Assembly: GCA_963676165.1 (NCBI GenBank)
Contig: OY781043.1
Span: forward strand, 3,162,001-3,226,000
DNA length: 64,000 nucleotides
Direction: 5' to 3'
Origin: JAQIBY01 sp963676165
GTDB taxonomy: Bacteria > Bacteroidota > Bacteroidia > Bacteroidales > ML635J-15
In this document: positions 1-8,483 of the stretch, piece after piece
Layout: each line of letters begins with the position of its first letter
How positions within the stretch are numbered: the stretch's first letter is position 1
Notes under the pieces: model-generated
Databases searched by the model: none
Told to the model about the DNA's origin: nothing
The model's input: the letters and a program-made list of their open reading frames with translations, nothing else
Position numbers and translations under genes: made by a program

Positions 1-1220
1 GTACGTTGAATTTCTGAGCGTTTGTAAAGTTCCCCTGGACGGGTACGCACTTCACGCATAATTACGTGATCATTTGTTCTCGTATTTCCGTTAATCGTTA
101 CGCGATTTATTCGAGCTTGCTTACCTTCATAAATCTGCATTTCAAGGTCAATAGAATCACCATCAACATTGACTTCAATTGGGGTGATATTGGAGAATAA
201 ATATCCATTATCCTGATACAGTGTAAAGACACCAACTTCGCCATAAATGCGTTCGTCCAACAGAGTTTGGTTATACACATCACCAGCTTCAATTCCTAAA
301 ACACGAGACAATTGCTTATCTGTATATTTTGTATTCCCTGACCAATCAATGTGACGGAAATAATATTTTGGACCTTCCTCAACTGTAATTGCAAGTTTCA
401 CATTTTTCCCATCAAGGTCAGCAATGGAGTCACTTACAATGCGCGCATCACGATATCCTTCTTCATTGTATTTCGCAAGAATTGCCTTTTTATCTTCTTC
501 AAAATTGGACTCAATGTACTTGGATGATTTATAAAAACGCCACCATGCTTTTTCTTTTGTTTCCTTCATGGAACGACGTATTTTACCTTCCTTAAGGCTT
601 TCATTCCCTGTGATTACAAGTTCCTCAATTTTAACACGTTCATTTTTATCAATATTAATAAAGAGGGTAACAGAGTTTGACATACTTGTATCAGTTTCTT
701 GAGTTACATTAACATCAACATTCAGGAATCCTTTGTCCACAAAATAATCTTTCACTCCTTTGTCAATATTCATAAGGACATTTTCAGTAACCTGTAATCC
801 TTGCTTGAGTTTAAGATTTTCACGCAAATCATCTGCTTCACCTTTTTTCACACCTTTGAAAGAGAATTTTGAAAGGCGAGGACGTTCCACTAATTCGATA
901 TTTAAAAAGACCCGATTATTAATAAATCGATCAGCTACAATTTTTATGTCTGAAAACAATCCTTGATCCCATAGCTTTTCGATTGCCTGAGTAATTTCTT
1001 CACCTGGAATCATGATGGTATCACCAATCTGTAAACCGGTAAGGTGAATTAAGACAGCAGGATCTAAATACTTGACACCAAGCACTTGGATTCCACCGAT
1101 TTCATAAGATTCCGGATTTGAATAGTCAACTTTTCGGAGATTATTCTGGATTGACACCTGAGCAAATGTAGTACTTGCCAGGCTCATTAACATTACGGTA
1201 TAAAAAAACAGTTTCTTCAT
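1..1220 (-). CDS. bamA: BamA, outer-membrane protein assembly factor (partial, C-terminus outside window)
   Basis: Central Omp85 pore of the BAM complex, which folds beta-barrel proteins into the outer membrane. About 406 residues are visible from the ATG at 1218-1220. A signal peptide (residues 1-21, ending FAQ) is followed by four complete POTRA-like repeats at about 31-115, 116-197, 198-288 and 289-371. A fifth starts near 372 and the window ends inside it; the barrel is missing. The start codon lies 13 nt after the uppS stop, and uppS-bamA is the usual Bacteroidota pairing. The alternative, TamA, is unlikely because TamA has three POTRA domains. Confidence 0.93.
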   Translation of the reverse strand, partial: MKKLFFYTVMLMSLASTTFAQVSIQNNLRKVDYSNPESYEIGGIQVLGVKYLDPAVLIHLTGLQIGDTIMIPGEEITQAIEKLWDQGLFSDIKIVADRFINNRVFLNIELVERPRLSKFSFKGVKKGEADDLRENLKLKQGLQVTENVLMNIDKGVKDYFVDKGFLNVDVNVTQETDTSMSNSVTLFINIDKNERVKIEELVITGNESLKEGKIRRSMKETKEKAWWRFYKSSKYIESNFEEDKKAILAKYNEEGYRDARIVSDSIADLDGKNVKLAITVEEGPKYYFRHIDWSGNTKYTDKQLSRVLGIEAGDVYNQTLLDERIYGEVGVFTLYQDNGYLFSNITPIEVNVDGDSIDLEMQIYEGKQARINRVTINGNTRTNDHVIMREVRTRPGELYKRSEIQR

Positions 1221-1233
1221 TCGTCCTCTCTTG

Positions 1234-1974
1234 CTACAATTGTTCACTTGTTTTGCCAAATCGTCTTTCACGTGATTGATAATCAATAATTGCTTTATAC
1301 ACTTCTTTTTCTCTAAAATCTGGCCATAGAGTTTTGGTAAAATACAGTTCAGAATATGCCATTTGATAAAGCAAATAATTACTCAAGCGATATTCACCGC
1401 TAGTACGAATAATTAGGTCAGGATCAGGCATTGTATTAGTAGATAGGTAAGATGCAAACAAAGCATCATCCAAATCGTCAACTTGTTTATTTCCACTGGC
1501 AACCTCTTTAGCAAATGCTTTGGCAGCCTCAACAATATCCCATTTCCCTGAATATGAAAGTGCGAGACTTAGACACATGCGTTCACCATCTTTGGTTTTT
1601 TCTATGGTATCTAAAAGCTTTGTTTTTACTTTTTCAGGCAGTTGATTTAAATCCCCGATTGCATTTAGTCGGATACCATTCTTTTTCAAAGTTTGATATT
1701 CTTTTTCCAAGCTATCAACAAGCAAATTCATTAATCCGGACACCTCATCTTTTGGACGATTCCAGTTTTCAGAAGAGAAAGCAAATACAGTTAGATATTC
1801 CACTCCAAGCCTAGCACAAGTTTCTGTCACTTCTCGTACTGCCTTTGCTCCACCACGATGTCCCATTAATCGAACAGCACCACGTTTCTTTGCCCAGCGT
1901 CCATTACCATCCATAATGACAGCAATGTGCCGGGGTAATCTCTCCATATCAATCTGTGATTTCAATTCTGACAT
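1234..1974 (-). CDS. uppS: Isoprenyl transferase (undecaprenyl diphosphate synthase)
   Basis: Cytoplasmic cis-prenyltransferase that condenses isopentenyl diphosphate onto farnesyl diphosphate, making the C55 lipid carrier for peptidoglycan and surface glycans. At 246 aa it has normal family length. Visible motifs are MDGNGRWA (21-28, with catalytic Asp22), SSENWNRP (67-74), RTSGE (190-194) and YSELYF (207-212). Met10 is a possible internal start, but the full ORF is kept because nothing disfavours it. It lies 13 nt downstream of a PorG-like gene stop and 13 nt upstream of bamA, so the three are probably one operon linking carrier-lipid synthesis to envelope biogenesis. Confidence 0.96.
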   Translation of the reverse strand: MSELKSQIDMERLPRHIAVIMDGNGRWAKKRGAVRLMGHRGGAKAVREVTETCARLGVEYLTVFAFSSENWNRPKDEVSGLMNLLVDSLEKEYQTLKKNGIRLNAIGDLNQLPEKVKTKLLDTIEKTKDGERMCLSLALSYSGKWDIVEAAKAFAKEVASGNKQVDDLDDALFASYLSTNTMPDPDLIIRTSGEYRLSNYLLYQMAYSELYFTKTLWPDFREKEVYKAIIDYQSRERRFGKTSEQL

Positions 1975-1986
1975 AATTTATTCTCC

Positions 1987-2691
1987 TTATTGATACGCAT
2001 GACATGGCATTCTTCCAATACGGAAAGCATAGGATAATGTTACCCCAGCATAAGAATACCAATCGTTATTTGTAATAAAACCAAGTTGTTTATAACGATT
2101 TGCAGATGTCACAGGCACTCTGGCCTCTTCATAAATATCCAAATCTTCTCCGGTAACATTATCAAGCATATCCGAATTTGTTCGGCGAAATGCCCATTCA
2201 GCACCAAAGACTATATGTTCACTCAAATTAATTTTTATTCCAAAAGCAGCAGGAATCACAAAGGCAAATTTATCCTGAGCATCAGCAGTGTAAACTGCAG
2301 CCACACCAAGATCTAAATAAGGCGTAAAGAACTTCTTTTTCACCTCTCCGATTTCGTAAATCAGAAAATTGAATTCCACTTGAGCAGAAGCTTCGGTCAA
2401 TTGGGTTTCAAAAGTAAAATTTCTCAAATTTTGATACTCCCAGCGAGAGGTTTCATCATTTCCCTGAATATGTGTATAAAGGGCTCCAAACTTTACTGCT
2501 ATGCGCGATCCAAAGTGTTGTTTATAAAAAGCACCATAATTTGCACGAGGAGAATAAAAGTGTTGTGTCCAGTTCAAATCCCCCATATAATAAGTTCCAC
2601 CGAGATGAACTCCAATCTCTCCAGACTGTTGTGCTGACACAGAAACACTGAAGTATAAAAAAACAAATAGCCCCGAAAGACTTCGGGACAT
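1987..2691 (-). CDS. porG: PorG-like outer-membrane beta-barrel (DUF6089), probable T9SS component
   Basis: Predicted small outer-membrane barrel. In T9SS-bearing Bacteroidota, PorG is the barrel that docks the periplasmic PorK/PorN ring. The start chosen is Met14 of a longer frame reaching 2730, because it gives a compact signal peptide of about 21 residues ending SAQ. The 2730 start would place a charged segment before it and cannot be excluded. The mature part begins with a GEIGVHLGGTYYMGDLN segment typical of DUF6089 proteins and continues with alternating amphipathic strands. Its position directly upstream of uppS-bamA matches the location I recall for porG in Porphyromonas. Assignment to PorG rather than the neighbouring paralogue is inference. 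Confidence 0.7.
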   Translation of the reverse strand: MSRSLSGLFVFLYFSVSVSAQQSGEIGVHLGGTYYMGDLNWTQHFYSPRANYGAFYKQHFGSRIAVKFGALYTHIQGNDETSRWEYQNLRNFTFETQLTEASAQVEFNFLIYEIGEVKKKFFTPYLDLGVAAVYTADAQDKFAFVIPAAFGIKINLSEHIVFGAEWAFRRTNSDMLDNVTGEDLDIYEEARVPVTSANRYKQLGFITNNDWYSYAGVTLSYAFRIGRMPCHAYQ

Positions 2692-2810
2692 TTGTCGTAT
2701 TATTTTTTTCTTATTAATCAACTCAAACATTTCTTACAACTCAACAATATGACTTATGTTGCTCTAAAAACGGAGATCAACACAAAATAGTATTTTGCAC
2801 TGTAATTTTT

Positions 2811-3698
2811 TTAGAATTTAGGCATACCGCGTCCTCTTGGACGTAGTTTATAAGTCACATTCAGTGTAAGGAACATGTATGCATCATTGTAACGTGAATC
2901 TCCGCGTTGGTTATAAGGAGATGCGCCAACCCAATCATCAGAAGGATCAGCAAAATATGCTGCCATTGGATCTGTAAACAGGTTTTCATCCACATAAGTT
3001 GTACTTACATCATCGATGTAGTCGGTCATTGCATAACGTGCACCAAATTCAAAACCTGCTCCCCAGTTTCTATCAATCAAGAAATTCATACCAAAACCAA
3101 CAGGTACCGACCAAGAAATTCTCGAATACTTTTCACGTGTTGACACAAGACCTTGACCCTCTGTTCCTAATGGTTGTAAAGCATAATATTTACCATCAAC
3201 ATATTTTGCTTTAGGGTTAAACCAGAAACCGTTGATACCAGTAAAGATATAAAGGCTAGGTGTATTTCCTTTACCACGAATACGTCTCAAATCGTAGCGA
3301 TGTCCGTATTTTTCTTTGATGATGTGATATTCAATATTTCCCCCTAACTCAACAATTGGAGAGCGGAAAGATAAATTTCGATGATTTCTATGGATATCAG
3401 CAGTAGTTGCGTCATCACCATAAACCCAGCCGTACCATACACCACCTTTCACAGAAAAAGAAGGATTTAGCTTATAGCGATAAGCCGCATGAAATGTAGG
3501 TCGTGTGTAAGAGATTTCAAAGTCTCTAGCAAAGTGAGTTCCTGCTTGATCTGCACCCCCTAGTTCACCTAAAAAACTAGATCCACCAACGCCGACTATA
3601 ACTTCCTGGCGAAGCTTTCTCCATTGTGAACCAAACTGTGCATTTGCCGAACTAGCAGCAATTCCAACAATAAATAATGCAATTAAGAGCCGTTTCAT
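2811..3698 (-). CDS. Second PorG-like/DUF6089 outer-membrane protein
   Basis: 295 aa with a clean signal peptide (about 1-20, ending ANA-Q). The N-terminal mature segment (EVIVGVGGSSFLGELGG) echoes the GVHLGGTYYMGDL segment of the neighbour, followed by barrel-like strands and a C-terminal LTLNVTYKLRP strand. It is probably a tandem paralogue of the gene at 1987-2691, longer because of loops around residues 225-260 rich in Asp and Tyr. An exact TAnnTTTG element at 3719-3726 suggests that it and the genes downstream can be transcribed separately from nadK. Either of the two barrels could be the functional PorG; the family call is fairly sure, the role is not. Confidence 0.65.
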   Translation of the reverse strand: MKRLLIALFIVGIAASSANAQFGSQWRKLRQEVIVGVGGSSFLGELGGADQAGTHFARDFEISYTRPTFHAAYRYKLNPSFSVKGGVWYGWVYGDDATTADIHRNHRNLSFRSPIVELGGNIEYHIIKEKYGHRYDLRRIRGKGNTPSLYIFTGINGFWFNPKAKYVDGKYYALQPLGTEGQGLVSTREKYSRISWSVPVGFGMNFLIDRNWGAGFEFGARYAMTDYIDDVSTTYVDENLFTDPMAAYFADPSDDWVGASPYNQRGDSRYNDAYMFLTLNVTYKLRPRGRGMPKF

Positions 3699-3718
3699 AT
3701 TTGGTTGTGTTTAATTTA

Positions 3719-3726
3719 CAAACATA
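3719..3726 (-). promoter_or_regulatory. -7 promoter element upstream of PorG-like gene
   Basis: Minus strand reads TATGTTTG, an exact TAnnTTTG Bacteroidota -7 element, 20 nt before the ATG at 3698. No clear -33 TTTG is seen at the expected spacing. It would be an internal promoter for the porG-like/uppS/bamA group. Confidence 0.5.
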
Positions 3727-3759
3727 TAACTTCCTGTGTTGTTCGATATTAAATTAAAA

Positions 3760-4638
3760 TTAATTTCTAATATCAACACCCCACATCAATTTTTTCTGCA
3801 ATGTGCTAAAATAGTTAATATTAACTAACTTTACAAGATTAATTTGAAAATTAGCCTTTTTTATTAGAATTTCCTCATCAAACTGCCGATGAACAGAACG
3901 ATAGTCAAGTGATAATTTTGCCGATTTTTGCTTGCCTTCCAAGCTTAAACGCAATACACCTTTGTCTGAAATCACCAATGGCCTTACTGTCAAATTATGT
4001 GGAGCAACTGGTGTAATCACAAAGCTTTCACTCTCTGGATGTACAATTGGTCCTCCGCATGATAACGAATATGCTGATGATCCGGTTGGCGTACTAACAA
4101 TTAAACCATCAGACCAATATCGGTTAATAAATTCATCGTTATACCATGCATTAATTTTTATCATGGATGGGCTAATGTGTTTTTGAATAGCAATTTCGTT
4201 CAATGCAAAATTATGACCATTGAAATCATCTTGACTTGTTGTCACCTCAAGCAAGGAACGTTTCTCTAAACTATATTCTTTATTAAACAATTGTTCAAGT
4301 GCTTGCGGAATAATATCTCTGGACACATTTGCCAAAAAACCAAGTCGTCCACTATTGATTCCCAATATTGGAATTCCAGTTTCACGGACAATAGTTACTG
4401 TTTCAAGAAGCGTTCCGTCACCGCCGATAGAGAACATCATATCCACATGATCAAGTGCATCGTTTGATTCAAAATATCCAGCACAATCAGGAAAATACTT
4501 TACTTTATTTTGAATAAATTCAGCAAAAGGCTTGTAAATAATAAACTCAACATTATGTTTTTTTAGTTCCTCAAATATCTGAATGGTACTTCCATTAAAA
4601 GATTTATCGAAACGACGACCATAAATTGCAATTCTCAT
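3760..4638 (-). CDS. nadK: NAD kinase
   Basis: ATP-dependent phosphorylation of NAD to NADP in the cytoplasm. The start chosen is the ATG at 4636-4638 (292 aa, beginning MRIAIYGRR). The longer frame to 4692 would run into the end of the preceding gene and adds no family-like sequence. Hallmarks are GGDGT (72-76, catalytic Asp74), NE (147-148) and the glycine-rich TPTGSSAYSLSCGGP block (183-197). Only one base separates its ATG from the stop of the upstream Omp85-like gene, so the two are probably translationally coupled. The nadK position between pdxJ and uppS is typical for Bacteroidota. Confidence 0.95.
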   Translation of the reverse strand: MRIAIYGRRFDKSFNGSTIQIFEELKKHNVEFIIYKPFAEFIQNKVKYFPDCAGYFESNDALDHVDMMFSIGGDGTLLETVTIVRETGIPILGINSGRLGFLANVSRDIIPQALEQLFNKEYSLEKRSLLEVTTSQDDFNGHNFALNEIAIQKHISPSMIKINAWYNDEFINRYWSDGLIVSTPTGSSAYSLSCGGPIVHPESESFVITPVAPHNLTVRPLVISDKGVLRLSLEGKQKSAKLSLDYRSVHRQFDEEILIKKANFQINLVKLVNINYFSTLQKKLMWGVDIRN

Positions 4639-4639
4639 A

Positions 4640-6037
4640 TTAAAAACTTTTATACAGCGGAGACCGTAAAGTTGCAAATATACCAAATGCATTTTGATTT
4701 GTCATAGCCATATGCAAGCCAATTGAACGATCATAATAGCTCACAACATCTAAACCCACTCCATAACTGTAAAGTAACTGATTATCTAAACTTTGATTTA
4801 CAAAACTACCTGTTGAATTATCAACATATGCAAGGTCAAAAAATGCATAAAGAAAGACAGAAAGTTTAAACGGTTTAAAAGCTTCAACTGGGATAACTTT
4901 ATCAAAAAGCTCCGGTGATTGATACAACTTAAAGCGGAATGTTTCATTAAGCCCAACTATGCTATTTCCTAAGATCAAATTATATTCATATCCTCTCGGA
5001 TAAAAATCATACCCCAACATTCCAGCATAAACAAATGGGATATTTTCTTTATGCATTAAATGTGCTTTATAATACCCTTCAGTTGCAATACTCAATCGAT
5101 TTTTAATCGGCAAATAATAGTCAAAACTTAAACTTGTTTGCAGCAAATTAATGTCGGGATTAAACATGGAGAATCCCTGCTTTCCAAGTTTTGCAACAAA
5201 ATAAATTCCTTCAGTTGGATAGTATTTCACATTCCGCTTATCTATGGAATACTTGACGTAAACAGAAAAATAACTTGATCGTGAATTGTTTTGATAAATG
5301 TAATTTGCTTGTATGCTATCCAAATAAGTAGAGGTAGTGTAATCATTAAACTCCAAGAGGAAATCTATGCGCTGAGAAAGGCTCGGACGAAATTGATAAA
5401 CACCGCGCATTCGACTCTGCGTTAACAGGTTATCATCATCAATGAAAACATGTAAAGGCTGATCATTCTGCACTGCATAAATTAACTTTTCTTGCATGAA
5501 ATAATCGTATGACAATTGAAAACCATGCTTTCTTTTCTTGTCTATGGCAGGATTATCGTACAATACACCGAATTGGGAACGATAGCCAAAGCGCAATTTC
5601 AATTTCAGAAACTCATTTCGCCCTCTGAAATTATGTTTTTCGAAACTAACACCATAATTAATTCGTGACCAGTCTTTTGAATTGATAAAAGCTGAAAAAT
5701 TGCGATCGGCATGTTCCAGAATCGGATAAACCCAGTAATACCATCGCTCTTTCACATTGATAAGTACAACAATATCCTCTCCTGATACTTCATATGCAAT
5801 CTTCACCCACAAAAACAAAGACAAGTTTTCTAAACGCTCTTTTGCTTCAACTGACCATGTTTTAAACTCATCAAAAGGCAATTCATCACCAACTTGCAAA
5901 CCCAATTCTGCAACAATCACTTCTGATTTTGTAGTTTTATTTCCAGAAATTTTAATATCCACGATTTGCTGAGCTTCAGCTTTAGGCATGAAACAAACAG
6001 TCAAAGACATTAGAATGGCAATAGAAAACCTAAGCAT
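4640..6037 (-). CDS. Small Omp85-family outer-membrane protein with one POTRA domain
   Basis: 465 aa. A signal peptide (1-22, ending AEA) is followed by one POTRA-like domain (about 24-96) with the IVDIKISGNKTTKSEVI opening. A barrel of about 16 amphipathic strands ends LRSPLYKSF. The PRGYEYNLILG segment near residue 350 resembles the L6-loop RGY region of Omp85 proteins. The single POTRA and short length differ from BamA (five POTRA) and TamA (three), so this is a divergent member, function unknown; it might assemble or export a particular envelope substrate. Its ATG overlaps the CBS gene stop as TAATG, and nadK follows after one base. Confidence 0.78.
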   Translation of the reverse strand: MLRFSIAILMSLTVCFMPKAEAQQIVDIKISGNKTTKSEVIVAELGLQVGDELPFDEFKTWSVEAKERLENLSLFLWVKIAYEVSGEDIVVLINVKERWYYWVYPILEHADRNFSAFINSKDWSRINYGVSFEKHNFRGRNEFLKLKLRFGYRSQFGVLYDNPAIDKKRKHGFQLSYDYFMQEKLIYAVQNDQPLHVFIDDDNLLTQSRMRGVYQFRPSLSQRIDFLLEFNDYTTSTYLDSIQANYIYQNNSRSSYFSVYVKYSIDKRNVKYYPTEGIYFVAKLGKQGFSMFNPDINLLQTSLSFDYYLPIKNRLSIATEGYYKAHLMHKENIPFVYAGMLGYDFYPRGYEYNLILGNSIVGLNETFRFKLYQSPELFDKVIPVEAFKPFKLSVFLYAFFDLAYVDNSTGSFVNQSLDNQLLYSYGVGLDVVSYYDRSIGLHMAMTNQNAFGIFATLRSPLYKSF

Positions 6038-6702
6038 TAGACATTGAGATAGCTTAGAAAAGATTCATACCTTTCACGGAAAAGTCTGTTTTCATCATCG
6101 TCACTAAGATAGGATTCTTTGATTTTATAATCAAAGCGCACAAAACTCTGCAAAATAGCAGCCACGTCGGTTGTATTAAATTTCAGTGTCACATTGATTT
6201 GAGTTGTATCTTCGCTTCCGCTGACAAAAAGGCTCAGAATTTTCGCATCATTTTCTTCAACGATACGACTAATTTCTGACAGGGAATAATCGTGCACTCC
6301 CATTTCTAAAACAATAATACTTCCTAGTTGATTAGCAGCAGTGATTTTAGCGAGATGCTGTGCTAAATCCTGCAATGTAATTACTCCAAGGTATTTCTTA
6401 TCCTCTGTTAACACTGGAATAACGCTTAATTTGAGCTTGGAAATAATATCAACTAACTCCCAAATATGCTGGTATTCATAAACATAAGGTCTTATCAAAC
6501 TTAATTTATGATTTCCAATCGGTTCATCACCACAATTAAGATCATAAATATCAGATTCTGAGATCAATCCTAGGAAATCTTGATTATTTACAATTGGTAA
6601 GTGAGAAACTTTAAAGAACTCCATCCAGCCTAAAGCTTTATTTCCAGTATCAGAAGTCTTTACTGAAGGCACAACTGTTGAAATGAGGTTTTTTGCTAAC
6701 AT
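6037..6702 (-). CDS. CBS-domain protein with C-terminal ACT-like region
   Basis: 221 aa, no signal peptide. Two CBS motifs span about residues 1-125: an opening stretch with VSHLPIVNNQDFLGLISESD and a second with LSVIPVLTEDKKYLGVITLQDL. CBS pairs usually bind adenosyl ligands such as AMP, ATP or NAD-type nucleotides. Residues about 135-205 (SIIVLEMGVHDYSLSEISRI onward) look like an ACT-type ligand fold. A cytoplasmic nucleotide sensor seems likely; the link to nadK downstream is inference from operon position. It is first in the operon and divergent from pdxJ across a 194-bp gap. Confidence 0.8.
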   Translation of the reverse strand: MLAKNLISTVVPSVKTSDTGNKALGWMEFFKVSHLPIVNNQDFLGLISESDIYDLNCGDEPIGNHKLSLIRPYVYEYQHIWELVDIISKLKLSVIPVLTEDKKYLGVITLQDLAQHLAKITAANQLGSIIVLEMGVHDYSLSEISRIVEENDAKILSLFVSGSEDTTQINVTLKFNTTDVAAILQSFVRFDYKIKESYLSDDDENRLFRERYESFLSYLNV

Positions 6703-6840
6703 ACATCCGATTTACAAATCATCACTAAATTATCCACAAATAGACTTTTGCTTCATTGTAAAGATAACAAGAATTATGGGAAAGAAAAACAAATGATTTT
6801 CACACGACCATACAAAAAAACAGACGAAAACTCAGGTGTA

Positions 6841-6875
6841 TTTGTACATTGTGATAAAGCTTTCTGTATCTTTGC
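6841..6875 (+). promoter_or_regulatory. Promoter of pdxJ
   Basis: TTTG at 6841-6844 and TATCTTTGC at 6867-6875 (exact TAnnTTTG), with a 22-nt spacer, slightly long for this promoter class. The -7 box ends 22 nt before the pdxJ ATG at 6897. Confidence 0.6.
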
Positions 6876-6896
6876 ACTGATAAATATTGAAAGGAT

Positions 6897-7616
6897 ATGA
6901 CAAGACTAAGTGTAAATATCAATAAAATTGCGACAATACGAAATGCTCGTGGTGGTAATGTCCCAAATGTAACAGAAGCGGCAGTGAATTGTGAACGTTT
7001 TGGTGCGGAAGGTGTCACGGTACACCCTCGCCCGGATGAAAGACATATTCGTTACAGCGATGTTCGAGAAATCAAGCCTCTTGTCAAAACGGAGTTTAAT
7101 ATTGAAGGCTATCCAAACGAGAAGTTTCTGCAATTAATTGAAGAAGTCAAACCTCATCAGGTGACACTGGTTCCAGATCCTCCAGACGCACTTACATCCA
7201 ATGCCGGATGGGATACAAAAACACATCAAGAATTTTTGAAAACTGTCATTGAAAGGATACATAAAGCAGGATGCAGATGTTCCATTTTCGTTGACACAAA
7301 CCCTATCAACACAGAGCATGCAAAAACCTGTGGCACAGACCGTATCGAAATATATACAGAGCCTTATGCGGAAAATTATGCGATTGATAAAGAAGCTGCA
7401 ATCCAACCTTTTGTTGAGATTTCAAAACTCGCACACACATTAGGTTTAGGAATTAATGCAGGACACGATTTAAGTTTAGAAAACTTAGAATATTTCAATG
7501 AAAATATCCCATATTTAGATGAAGTATCCATCGGTCATGCTTTGATTTCAGATGCCTTGTATTTTGGTTTGGAAAATACAATTCAGATGTATCTAAGAAA
7601 ACTCCGCAAATCGTAA
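6897..7616 (+). CDS. pdxJ: Pyridoxine 5'-phosphate synthase
   Basis: Final step of de novo (DXP-dependent) vitamin B6 synthesis, condensing 1-deoxyxylulose 5-phosphate with 3-amino-2-oxopropyl phosphate. 239 aa, full family length. Diagnostic segments are LSVNINKIATIRNARGG at the N-terminus, VTVHPRPDERHIR (about 41-53, active-site His and Arg), FNIEGYP with the catalytic Glu, and GINAGHDLSLEN near residue 190. The start is the ATG at 6897 preceded by an AAAGGA purine run. It is divergent from the CBS-nadK operon, as is usual in this phylum. Confidence 0.96.
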   Translation: MTRLSVNINKIATIRNARGGNVPNVTEAAVNCERFGAEGVTVHPRPDERHIRYSDVREIKPLVKTEFNIEGYPNEKFLQLIEEVKPHQVTLVPDPPDALTSNAGWDTKTHQEFLKTVIERIHKAGCRCSIFVDTNPINTEHAKTCGTDRIEIYTEPYAENYAIDKEAAIQPFVEISKLAHTLGLGINAGHDLSLENLEYFNENIPYLDEVSIGHALISDALYFGLENTIQMYLRKLRKS

Positions 7617-7673
7617 ACAAGGAAAAGATATTATTGTTAGTTTCATACGATAATCAGACAAAAGAAATCGTTT

Positions 7674-8483
7674 ATGAAACTATATTATCGAGAATTTGGC
7701 ACTGGGTCTGAGCATTTAATTATTTTGCACGGACTGTATGGCAGTTCTGACAACTGGATGAGTTTAGGGAAACAATTTGGAGACAAATACCATGTCATCA
7801 TTCCCGACTTAAGAAATCACGGACAATCCCCACATAGCAATACACATAGTTTTCCCTCCATGACGGAGGACATTCTTGAATTAATGCAGGAAACACAAAT
7901 TGAACGTGCAAACTTTTTAGGTCACTCCATGGGTGGAAAGCTGGCAATGTTTTTTACAAGCGAATATCCTGAAAAAGTAAATCGACTAATTGTTGCAGAC
8001 ATTTCTCCTCGTGAATATAAGGCTACAGATGGGTTTTCAAACACTGACTTTCATGCCAACTTAATGGACAAACTTGCAAGCATAAACCTCAATTCAATCA
8101 ATGATTATGCAGATGCCGACATAGCAATGAGTCGCTTAATTGATGATGATAGATTACGAAAGTTCATGTTGAAAAATGTCCGCAAAACGGAAACAGGTTT
8201 CGAATGGAAAATCAACCTTCCTGTGTTAAGACAAAACTTAGAAAATATTATGGAGGGATTTCATCCTGAAGATTTTAACGACATGAAAATCCACACTCCA
8301 AGCTTATTTCTACGAGGAGAAAACTCACCATACATCCCTCTGGTTGACTTTGAATTAATACGTCATATATTCTCTGATTCAGAGATTATTACAATTCCAA
8401 ATTCTGGACATTGGTTACATGCAGAGCAACCAAAACTTGTTGCTAAGAATTTGTTTTATTTCTTAAACTCAAATGAAGTATGA
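7674..8483 (+). CDS. Alpha/beta-hydrolase (YbfF-like esterase)
   Basis: 269 aa single-domain alpha/beta hydrolase. The HGLYGSSDNW segment (19-28) forms the oxyanion region, GHSMGG (83-88) holds the nucleophile Ser85, and NSGHWLHAEQP near the C-terminus supplies the catalytic His. No signal peptide, so cytoplasmic. Its closest resemblance is to the YbfF/ABHD11-type carboxylesterases; the natural substrate is unknown. It overlaps fumC by four bases (ATGA), so they are co-translated. Only an imperfect -7 (TATTATTG, 7629-7636) lies upstream. Confidence 0.85.
   Translation: MKLYYREFGTGSEHLIILHGLYGSSDNWMSLGKQFGDKYHVIIPDLRNHGQSPHSNTHSFPSMTEDILELMQETQIERANFLGHSMGGKLAMFFTSEYPEKVNRLIVADISPREYKATDGFSNTDFHANLMDKLASINLNSINDYADADIAMSRLIDDDRLRKFMLKNVRKTETGFEWKINLPVLRQNLENIMEGFHPEDFNDMKIHTPSLFLRGENSPYIPLVDFELIRHIFSDSEIITIPNSGHWLHAEQPKLVAKNLFYFLNSNEV

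Noticed and set aside
4639..4692. Longer NAD kinase start at 4692
   Set aside because: It would overlap the coding end of the upstream Omp85-like gene by 53 bases; the ATG at 4638 begins exactly at the conserved first strand.
6800..7018. 72-codon minus-strand ORF overlapping the pdxJ start
   Set aside because: Covers the pdxJ promoter and N-terminus on the opposite strand; no family resemblance.
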